DNA of 20,563 nucleotides, taken from positions 3,254 to 23,816 of the forward strand of contig MU617094.1 in assembly GCA_025201705.1 (NCBI GenBank), given 5' to 3'. The notes under the pieces were generated by a model. It had not been told where the DNA came from and did not search any database. It saw only the letters and a program-made list of their open reading frames with translations. Both the position numbers and the translations under genes were made by a program. The first letter of the stretch is position 1. Every line of letters starts with the position of its first letter. This document shows positions 9,120 to 18,490 of this stretch, piece by piece. Origin of the DNA: Dissophora ornata. Lineage: Eukaryota > Mortierellomycota > Mortierellomycetes > Mortierellales > Mortierellaceae.

Positions 9120-9635
9120 GCTCTGTCAAGCGTTGAATGTAATAACGCGTATCGCGTACCTAACGCGTCTGAGACATTCATTCGTGCCTGAAAGTTTTTT
9201 TTTTTTTTGTTTTCTTTGTTTTCTTTGTTTGGGATGAGGTTGACTACATGCATACATGTACTCACGAATATGCTGACAACACGAATGACGCGACAGTTCT
9301 CCAGCTATCCCGCCCCTTGGTTCTTTGGGTCCAATAGAGTCAACAGTTTCTTTACCCTTCCCGAGAAGAGTACAGGGCGCGATAAAATTTCAAATCACTA
9401 AGAACAGTGTCGTAGCGTAATCCAAAGTCAATTGCCTATTTGTTCCTGAAAATGTATTACGGCACAAAGTAAAAACTGTCTGGGGTAGAATCCCACTCGT
9501 GGTCGCAATTGAATGACAACTGTTCGCAAGGCATCTCCTTTCTGTTCTATTACTCTCTCTTTCCACCATTCCACAGCCCATTGCTCGACTTGACCATCGT
9601 TCGGCAGTGTGAGACATCCGTCATTACTCCCGACC
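9120..9635. other. Spacer between the two T5orf172 genes, with a T-rich tract
   Basis: No supported gene. T14 at 9195-9208 followed by repeated TTTTCTTTG units to about 9230 is the only marked feature. The right half should contain the promoter of the second gene. I saw no TATA box there. Confidence 0.6.
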
Positions 9636-11700
9636 ATGGCAGACAATAACTCAACCCGATGCAAGGCCATCGCCATTTCAACCGGTCAGCGATGCACCCG
9701 AAGCGGCAAGCTCGACGGCTACTGCTCTGAGAAGCATAAGCAACAGGCCGATCCTAAAACCGGCCTCTGGGGAATGAATCGCACCAACCTCTTCAGTGAT
9801 TCCGAAGGGGATGCCCAATCTGTCCCAGCTGCCGCCCCCAAAAAATTGATCAAGACGAACAAGGCCGAAAAGACTACCGGTATTAAAAAGACAGCAGATG
9901 CGCAAGACACCGCTGTCCCCGCCCCTGCCCCTGCCGTGAAACCCAAAGCCACCAAGGCTAGCAAGGAGACCAAGGCGACCAAGGCGCCAGCAACACGAAA
10001 GAAGCCTGCGGCCAAGACGACAAGAGCCAAGAAACAAGTCGACATAGAGTCCTCGGACGAGTTTCAGCCCGAGTCTGACGACGATTACGAACCGTCTGAC
10101 AGTCATGTAGAAAACGATGATAACGACTCTGACTTTGACGACTCTGAGGTCTCTGACGAGGATCTAGATGAACTCTCTGGCAAGCTGGCGTCCGTCAAGA
10201 TTAAATCAGATGACCCCACATTGCCGCCGAAAGCCGGTAGTGGCTCGTCCCCAGTGAATACCAAACTCAAGCGCACAAAGTCCAAGATTATCAATTCTAA
10301 CGCGGTCCTGGCCCCGCCAAAGAATAAAACCAAGTCGAGCTCAGCTACCGGTCGCCCCACCGGTGGATTCTGGATTGCAGCCCCTCCTCAAGTCAAGATT
10401 CCAGAGTCAACCATCAAAGTCTTGTCGGACATATTGAATCGCCGGGATAGCGACAGCAGCGACCTTGTGCCTGCAGACCATCAAAAGAAGCCCTCGGGAC
10501 TTTTCAAATACCGTGCTCGTGTCCATAACTATCTATTTGCAACCGAGGAGGATTTGAACCCGAATTCGACGCGCGCTGGAGTGAAGAAGATGTTTAATGA
10601 AGTAAGATCTCTCTTCCACAAGATCAAGTATTCTGATTTGGAAACTGCGCCAGCGAGCGAGAAGCCCTTGCCCGGCATTCCGTCAGGTACGGAGCACCGA
10701 CCATCCGTGGATAGTAGCACGATCGCTAGTGAAGCCAGCACTCTGACTCCAAAGGTAGACGACGATGAAGTGCCAAACCAATGTCATGGCTATAACACCA
10801 ACGGACACCGGTGCAAGCGCCGAGTGAAATTGGATCGGCCAATTGAGCTGGGCGAGGTTTTAATGTGTCACGACCATGAGGTCAGCGATGAGGATGAGGT
10901 CGTCGTACACATTGAGGGCAAGGGCGGCGTCATGTTGCAGTGGCTGGACCTGTCATGTAGGTGCACAAGCCATGCTCTCATTTTGCGTGGGGATACCGAT
11001 ACTATATCAACACGGCTAACGTTACTTGCGCGCTCAATCCACATGTTTGATGTCCATAGCATGGGTTAACCCCAACCTTCCAGACTACGTGCAAAACAAG
11101 CTGAGGAAGGCGATAGAGAGACCTGTCTCGGAGACAGACAAGCCGGGCTATATCTATGGTTACCAGCTGGTCGAGAGTATGTTGCACCTGTCGATCATAT
11201 TGTCTATCTGAACTATTAGCACATTTCCAGCCTTTAACAGCTACGTCTTCACATTTGTTCGCTCAGCCCGTATAACAGACACGCATACATTGTTCAAGGT
11301 CGGTCGTACAGATAATGTGTACCGTCGAATGAACGAATGGTCCGACAAGTGTGGATCCCCACCTCTTTTAATTGAGGTTTTCCCTGAACAAGGATCCCTC
11401 GCGCCCAAGGATGAGAAGGATCTGGCGGAGACTGCTACCAAGATTGCAGATGATAACGAGGTGACGGGTCTACGATGCCGCTATTCGCACAGAGTCGAGA
11501 GACTCATCCATATCGAGCTGAAGCCATTCCACGATAAGGACCATGTCTGCGCATGCAAGACCAACCATCGCGAGTGGTTTAAGGTGCCACACCAGCCGGG
11601 ACTGACCGACTCGCAGCAGATGAAGCAGGCGTGGGGACAGATCCGGAGGGTGATTGTGCACTGGATGGCGTACATGGAGCACGTCTATGGCCCTGGATAA
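9636..11700 (+). CDS. T5orf172 (GIY-YIG superfamily) domain protein, second of a tandem pair
   Basis: Three exons, 9636-10956, 11060-11176 and 11279-11700, all joined in phase 1, give 619 residues. The ATG has a strong context (GACCATGG). Residues 9-34 form a Cys/His motif (C9, C20, C30, H34), followed by a Lys/Ala/Pro-rich basic stretch (about 70-135) and a strongly acidic stretch (about 137-185). Residues 290-340 (from LFKYRARVHNYLF) look folded. A second Cys/His motif is at C383, C393, C411 and H414. The C-terminal domain has GYIYGY (470-475), FKVGRT (485-490), VYRR (493-496), Glu553 in VERLIHIEL and REWF (577-580), matching T5orf172. The last acceptor, at 11278, was preferred because it aligns exactly with the paralogue upstream. 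An alternative acceptor at 11230 would add 16 residues. A DNA-related role is a family-based guess. Confidence 0.86.
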
Positions 11701-11796
11701 ATCCCGGGGAGCGAGATTCGGGATGTATTTATTACGTTGCGGCGGCGTGAGGCCATGGGTTGGGCTAGGAATCAGTGCGATACCCAGAGCTTTGAA

Positions 11797-11802
11797 AATA
11801 AA
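11797..11802 (+). terminator. Poly(A) signal of the second T5orf172 gene
   Basis: AATAAA about 97 nt after the stop codon at 11700. Confidence 0.6.
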
Positions 11803-12622
11803 ATATGTGAATACGAGGATGTACATTTGACAAGCATCTGATCTATTTGTACGAGACGGATGTAGGATATCGTTTCCATTGAGGCGCGCTTGAAATCACG
11901 CAACCTCAGGTTGAAATCGTTCGAGAACCCCTCCCGGAGCACATATTTTCCAGTGATGAACGTGTCTGCCAATGCTGGCAGAGGTGTATTGCCATTCCCG
12001 CCTGGGAATGTGTCGATTTCTGTCCCAGGTTAGATGGTTAGACTAGGGATCGACCAGAAGTGTTCTGGCGATCTGTGGCAAGTTGTTTACAGCATCTCGT
12101 TGTTGTGCTGGGACAAGCGATATCGGTACGCGATTGGATCAAAGAAATGCTCTCAACATCGATGCGCCACCATGTTCTGAATTCTCTGTATTCTCTGTCT
12201 GGTGGTGTCCTTGGCGCACGCTAATTGGTGAACAGGTGTTTGTGCTCCTCCCTGTGGCTTTGCAAGAAGAGCAAAGTTACCACGAAGATCAGTTTCGTGT
12301 TCGACGTGCGGGGGAGGGAGAACTGCTCCAACCTCTGGTACCGCAACCTTTCCCACCGTGGTACCACTGTACTCCCAGGAAGAAGCGACACTTCCATCAT
12401 CATCTATTTCACCTTCCCATCCTTCTCTTTCCTTCTTCTTCATCATCCTTCCTCCTTGCCCCTCCTCCCATTTCTGCTGATTGTTGCTTCATCGCGCATT
12501 TGTCTTGTCGAGTGTGCTGCCTGCTGACTCGTCGTTCTTCTGTAATCTGGCTCTGACCTGACTCTTCATTCATCGCGATCCCATCCTCTTCTCCTCCCGT
12601 CCTCCCGTCCTCTCTCCCTTCC
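11803..12622. other. Intergenic region and pyrimidine-rich leader of the vigilin gene
   Basis: No supported plus-strand gene. The last 220 nt are rich in C and T (for example 12410-12475), as expected for a fungal promoter or leader. The palindrome GTGGTACCAC sits at 12358-12367. On the minus strand, open frames at 11772-12030 and 12221-12403 have coding-like codon choice, but no splicing arrangement joins them cleanly. Confidence 0.5.
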
Positions 12623-15600
12623 ATGCTCCCTCACACCATGCACCCAGACAACTCCATCCTCTCCTCTGAAGCCGCCCCCTCTGCCGCCGCTGCCATGCAG
12701 AGGTTGCACCAGGCTCAGGCCCAGGACGAATCCGCTGCTGCCTCGGCTGCTGCTGCCACTGCCACCGCCGCCGCCACTGCCGCCTTGACTGATGACGAAC
12801 TTTTGGTTGAACCCGTGTTGATCAAGCAGGCCGCTCCCCGCAAGGCTCAGGGCCTTGATCTTGACTCGATCTCCATGTTCCCTTCGCTCGGATCCTCGTC
12901 TGCCCGTCCTGCTGCCACAACCACCACCTGGGGTGCCGGTCCTTCCTCGCGCGTCAAGTCTGCGGCGGGTAGCAAGCTGGGTGCTGTCGGCGATCAGCGT
13001 CGTTCCCCTGCAGCAGCAGCGGCTGCTGCTGCCGCAACTGCCGCTCCTCGTGTTTCGACCTCGGGCAACATTCAAGAGCGCATGCAGATTCCCTCGGCTC
13101 AGATCCCTGGCTTTGGAAAGGCCTCTGTCGGTGACATTGTTAGGACCGCGATGACCAATTCTGGTGCGCGCATCGAACCGACCACGTCCCAGGTTTCGGG
13201 ATTGACCACCTTCTTGATCTCTGGAAAGCCCGAGTCCGTGACCAAGGCTCGTCTTTACCTCCGATCCAGCTTTGCCAAGAAGGTAATTGATCTAGGTGTT
13301 CTAGTAAAAACGAAGACTTGCTGGATCTGGCTATGGTTGAAACAAGCTGCTGCATCAGCATGACGAGAATGGCGGGGACAGGAGTTTAGATCGCATCGTT
13401 GATGAGAATATCAGTCTTTGATGCGATCGCCGTTTGGGTAGCAGGGTATATGATGGCGAGAAAATAGGAACCGGTAGCAAGGAGGATACAGTGTCTTTTT
13501 TGGTCTGATGTTGCTTCCTCATTCATCACCTCTCTGGCGCAGCCAACTAATACTGTGTATTGCCTCGATCTCGATCCCAACAGGAAAATGTTCAGCATCA
13601 TGTTCCCTCTTCGGCCCGCGCTCATATTCTCGGCTCCAAGGGTCGTACTTTGAGTGGTATCCAGACCAGGACCGGCGTCACCATCAATGTCCCTCGTCGC
13701 GAGCAACAGGAGACCACCTACGAACCCGCCATTGCCAACGAAGACGATTTGGATGCGGAGGAGGAGATGGTCGCGATCGACATTGAGGGCGATGTTGATA
13801 GCATCAAGGCTGCTAAAGAGGAGATCGACATCATTGTTAGCAGGGTAAGCACTATGTGAGCTCTAATGTCCACCTACTCTAGGAAGTTACATGTTCGGGC
13901 AAATCAGTCTTGCTAGTTCTAACTAGAATACCTAACTTTGCTATCATCGCAACTAGGCTTGCCGCATCACCTACCGATTGACCACCATTCCTTCTGCGTA
14001 CTACCCCTTCATCGCTGGAGCTCGTAACGCCAACATTCAGGCGATCCAGCAGGAGACCAACACCAGAATCAGCATGCCCTTCCATGTCTCGTCTCAGGAT
14101 GATGACGAGGACGAAGATGCCAAAGATGTTGCTATTGTTATTCAGGGTGACCGCAAGAGCATTCGCAAGGCTATCGAGCAGATCGAGGACAAATACCATG
14201 ATATTGAATCCAACACCCGTACCATGACCATCAATATCCCCAAGCGCCAACATCGCTTCTTGATCGGATCTAAGGGCGTTCATATCAACGAAATTCATGC
14301 TGCAACTGGATGTACCATCGAGATCCCTCCTGCAGATTCGCCTTCAGACTCGATTGTTGTTCGTGGACCCGAGTCCGAGTTGATCCCTGCCTTGACCCTG
14401 ATTATGGAAAAGGCCAACAGCTCGCAGGTCGAGTCGGTCGATGTCACCACTATTCACAAGCCCGTGGCCGGCCACAGCAAGACCGAGCATGCCCGCCATG
14501 TCACAAAGTACTTGAGTGCCCGCAACAAGTTGCGCAAGATCGAACAAGAGCATGAGGGCGTTCAGATCAGCGTCCCTAGGAGCGAGGGTCAGACTTCGGT
14601 TACTGTCGAGATTGTAGCCAAGACCCGCTCAGAGGTTGAGGCTGCTCGTAAGAAAGTTCTGGAGGCTGTCAAGAGCATGCCTCCTGTCCTGTTTGATGTT
14701 GTCCAGGTGGAGCCTCTGCTCCATCGCCACATTGTTGGTCGCAAGGGACAGAACATTAACCGCATCCGTGAGGCTCACAACGTGGAAGTGATTGTCCCTG
14801 ATGCCAACAGTGACTCGCACGAGATCGTGCTCGTATATGAGAACGCTGATAGCAGCGATCTCTCTGACTCTGCCAAGATCCGTGCCGCCTTGGAGGCTGT
14901 CAAGCAGGAAGTTGACAAGCTTGCCAGTGATGCCACCGATTTCGCCACAAAGATTTTGACTGTCCCTGCCCGTCTCCACGGTAACATCATCGGAACCAAG
15001 GGGTCGACTTTGAACGCCATCATGGGCCTGGAACCGGTCACGTCCGTCCGCCTGGGACTTCCTCGTGCTGGATCTGCTGATACTGCTAAAAAGGCTGGCG
15101 AGCCTGCCTTGACAGAGGACTCGATCGTGATTAAGGGACCCAAGGATGAGGTTGAACGCGTTGCCAAAGAGATTTTGGCTTTGGCGGAAGAGACCAAGCA
15201 CCAGCAGGTCATGAACTCTTACACTGTCAACTTTGACATCCCTGCTACGGCTTCGCCTCACGTCATTGGCAAGGGTGGTGCCAACATCAACAAGTTGACG
15301 GAGCAGTTCCAGGTTAAGTTTGATCTCAGTGACCGTGCGGGATCTGACGAGAAGGCCAAGAAGAAGTCTGGCAACGAGACCATGGAGGTTACAATCCAGG
15401 GAGTCAAGAAGAACGTTGAGGCTGCTAAGGAGACAATCCTCAAGTTGGTCGAGCAGATTGCTGATGCCACTGTTGCCAAGCTGAACATCCCTGTCGAGCA
15501 CCACAGCGCATTGATCGGCACCAAGGGCCACTATGTTCGCCGCTTGGAGGAGAAGTATGGAGTCAGGATCCAGTTTCCCAAGGCTGCTGAGCTCGAGGAC

Positions 15601-16971
15601 GAGGAGGACAAGTCCAAGCAGAATGTCGTCATGGTCAGCGGAGGCAAGAAGGGTGTCCAGGGAGCCAAGGAAGAGCTTCTCGAGCTTCTGGACTATGAGA
15701 AGGAGAACAACAACACCTTGGAGATGGTCGTTGAGCCCAAGCTTCTCCCTCACATTGTCGGCCGCAGCGGTGCCAAGATCAATGAGATCCAGAACGATTC
15801 GCAGACCCGTATCGACATCCGCCGCTCGTCCGAGATGGATGAGAAGAAGGAGGTCCGCTTGATTATCAGCGGAACTAAGGCTGGACTGAAACTGGCCCAG
15901 AAGGCGATCCAGGAGATTGTTGAGGCTCAAAAGTCACAAGTTGAGGAGTTGGTTACCATCGATAACAAGCACCACAAGGTTTTGATTGGTCAGGGCGGAT
16001 CGACCCTGCGTGAGATTATTGCAAAGGCCGGTGGACCCGCCGAGATGTCGTCTCAGGCTTCTTTGGTCAAATTCCAGAACAACAACAACGCTGTGCTGTT
16101 GAAGGGTGACAAGACGGTTGTCGAGAACATCAAGAACGCGATGTTGGCGATGGTTGCAGAGCACGACAACTGGACTACCCTGACAATTAGCATCCCTGCA
16201 GCTCAGCACCGTCAGGTGATCGGTTCTCAGTTCTCGAATGTCAAGGAGATCGAGAACCGCCACAATGTCCGTATCCAGTTCCCCAACAATAAGAACAAGA
16301 AGGACTCTGCTGCCGAGCCCTCTGCCGAGGCCATTGCTGCCAACGATTGTGTGACGATCAAGGGTCTTCGCGAGAACTGCGAGAAGGCCAAGGTTGATCT
16401 CGAGGCCAAGATCAGGAGCTCTGCCAGCCGTTCATTCAGTATCCCCAAGCGTTACCGCCAGGCTGTCTTTGGCGACGGTGTCTGGAAGATCCGCAACGAA
16501 TTCAAAGTTGTGGTTGCTCTGCCTCGTGGCGAGGGTGGCCGCGGTGCCGGCGGTGCTAGCAAGCGCATTGATGTCGATGACGAGAGCGTCACGCACGGTA
16601 TTACTGATGGCCTCTCTTGGGAGTTGCACGACCTCTCGGGCTCTGCAGAAGAGGAGGATGATGCTCTGTACACTGTTCAGCTCCAGGGAACTGAGGCAGC
16701 TTGCGAGGCCGTTGAGCAGCATTTGCAAGGTCTTTTGAACAAGGCTCGCGCGACGACGCATGTACTCAAGATCCGTGTTCCAATCACATATCACGGTTTG
16801 ATTATCGGCTCGGGCGGCAACAACATCAAGAGCATTGAGGCCGACTCGGGCACGTCAACCAAGATTACCAGGGGCGAGGATTTGATCACGATCACTGGAT
16901 CCAAGGAGGGTATTGAGAAGGCTAAGCAGGCGATTATCCGGGTCGTCAGCACTTCCGACAAGCGCTCGTAA
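12623..16971 (+). CDS. SCP160: Multi-KH-domain RNA-binding protein, vigilin/Scp160 family
   Basis: Vigilin-type proteins bind mRNA, associate with ribosomes at the ER and affect translation and mRNA fate. Exons 12623-13282, 13584-13844 and 13957-16971 join in phase 0 and give about 1311 residues, near the family's usual 1200-1300. The N-terminus is Ala/Ser-rich with poly-Ala runs and a FPSLG motif at about residue 89. About 14 KH repeats follow. Typical GxxG loops are seen near residues 237 (GSKG), 411 (GSKG), 568 (GRKG), 653 (GTKG), 745 (GKGG), 828 (GTKG), 909 (GRSG), 985 (GQGG) and 1258 (GSGG). Altered loops are near 163 (GFGK), 328 (GARN), 1063 (GSQF) and 1146 (GDGV). The repeat at about 460-540 has none. 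Mixed intact and decayed KH repeats are usual in this family. The ATG at 12638 is an alternative start. A 433-codon frame on the opposite strand is a shadow. Confidence 0.95.
13389..13428 (+). other. Imperfect hairpin within vigilin intron 1
   Basis: GATCGCATC at 13389-13397 pairs exactly with GATGCGATC at 13420-13428. A nested TGAT/ATCA stem lies at 13400-13403 and 13410-13413. The host intron (13283-13583, 301 nt) is clearly longer than the second intron of the gene (112 nt). It might be a splicing element or part of a small RNA. I found no convincing snoRNA boxes. Confidence 0.35.
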
Positions 16972-17734
16972 AGAAAAAAAAAAGGAAACTGTTTGTTCAA
17001 ACGTAGAACACACACAGTTTTTCATTCTTGTAAATATAATTTATTTATTTTTTCATCGCAAACACGGGTACCGTAATTTAACAAAACGCAGTGCGGAGTG
17101 AATTCTTGATGTGCCCTGGTTTCCCTTGAATGTTTTAGGTGCAACCCTGCAAAAAAAATAAAAAAAGATGGGGACCCCCTGAATTAAAGTCGTTGGAATA
17201 AAAGTCAGATTGGTTGATCCATCGCCTCTCGGGCGAACAGTAGCAATGTATGGAGTCCAGGAGTGTATGGTGCCCGAGCACGGTACAAATATGGGAATCG
17301 AAACGTCTCCACAGCTTTGCCACTGAAGCCTCTCCCAACGTTCAGTCTTTTTACAACAACCGTATCCGGATGAGAGTCGCTGAATTTTTCTCTGTCACAA
17401 ATGTTGCTAGTCTACCTTTGATGATTCTCTTGTCTCAAGCGACACTCTTCGCGAATATTGTTGCGAGGGTCAATGCAAACCTTGACGATAAGATCTTAAG
17501 ATCCACAATATATTGCCTCAAACGTCAGCTTTAATATCCAAATATGGCTCAAGATTTGCGTACTGCGGTCCACAAACAAAGTAGTGGCAACCCCATTCTA
17601 ACTGCGTGTCTCCGACACGCCTACCCACCCCTCTTTTTTTGTTTGCAAGCATTCTTTTTAGCCGCATGGTGTCTTTGCGCAAGCGCGGGTGTGTGACGTG
17701 GCTGGGTAGGACAGTCCATGTGATTGGAATGTCC
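16972..17734. other. Vigilin 3' region and intergenic DNA
   Basis: A-rich just after the stop, then AT-rich around 17030-17055, the probable region of 3' end formation although no perfect AATAAA is present there. AATAAA occurs further on, near 17156 and 17199. Overlapping frames of 70-95 codons at 17135-17534 occur on both strands, have no recognised domain, and are probably chance. Confidence 0.5.
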
Positions 17735-17751
17735 GACAATTCACAATTGTC
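17735..17751. promoter_or_regulatory. Perfect inverted repeat GACAATT-CAC-AATTGTC
   Basis: Seven-base arms around a three-base centre, about 740 nt before the F-box start codon, with an ATTGG (inverted CCAAT) a few bases upstream near 17723. The symmetry suits a dimeric DNA-binding factor. Function is unknown. Confidence 0.3.
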
Positions 17752-18490
17752 CCTTTTGGGAAGGTTTGCTCACTGACTGCACTGCTATTACAGTTTTTGA
17801 AAGGAGCCAACATTGCGGTTTGTTGTCTGCGGAAATAACCTGTTTCTCCGCCCCATCCTGCCATCGTCTCGATCCTTTGCTTTTTTTTTCGCCATTCTGT
17901 CATGGCCCAACACATTACATTCCTATTCTGTTGGTCGCTACTGCAACGAACAAACGCAGCGGTACCGTCCGAGCGCCGAGAGGAGGATAGTACTGTACAT
18001 GGCAGCGGTGATGAAACGTGTTGTTTGTTTGTGTGTGCATTCAATTTGAGTATTCTTTCCTTCCTGGCTGTTGTTCTCGATGTCCTCGCTTCCCTTCGTC
18101 CCCCGCAATGTCCGCTAGACTACTACGGATTGTATCGTCAGTCATGGGCGACTTGCCTCGATGGCTGCTCTCCGCTCCTCGTGCTCCCCCATCTTCCCAT
18201 CTGGTCCACTTCTTCTTCTTCTTCTCGCCCTCCTCTCCCTCTTCTTCTTCACCTCCCTCTTTTCCTTTTCTTTTTTGTTCATCACATCGTCATATCTTTC
18301 ACACATTCGTACATTCGTAACATCCGCAACCACATATTCCCTCAACCCTTCATCTTCGGCCATACTCTGTTGTTACTCTGCGCCCGTCAACATTGGCCGT
18401 TGCTGCCCCGCTCACTCCCGGCCCTGGTATCCCTCCCTCGCCGAAACTGTAACAATTCACTCGCCGAGGTGTATCAACATTTCGCCGGCC
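17752..18490. other. Promoter and pyrimidine-rich leader of the F-box gene
   Basis: No supported gene. Strong C/T bias, with CTT repeats at 18207-18278. The F-box frame is open upstream to an ATG at 18161, but that extension translates the CT tract into Leu/Phe/Ser runs and is taken as leader. Confidence 0.6.
18207..18278. repeat. CTT/CT-rich low-complexity tract
   Basis: Repeated CTT and CCT units on the plus strand in the leader of the F-box gene. Such tracts are common upstream of fungal genes. Confidence 0.85.

Noticed and set aside
12566..13075. Gly/Ser/Arg-rich minus-strand frame opposite the vigilin N-terminus
   Set aside because: It is the complement of the Ala/Ser-rich vigilin coding sequence and has no start or splice support.
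14629..15930. A 433-codon open frame antisense to the vigilin gene
   Set aside because: It is Leu/Asp-rich with no domain and is the expected shadow of a strongly codon-biased gene on the other strand.
17135..17534. Competing frames on both strands downstream of vigilin
   Set aside because: Plus and minus readings overlap and look equally coding-like, with no domain and no splice arrangement. Chance is sufficient.
18161..18490. In-frame N-terminal extension of the F-box protein resembling a signal anchor
   Set aside because: The hydrophobic run is only the translation of a CTT/CT tract. The F-box begins just after the ATG at 18491.
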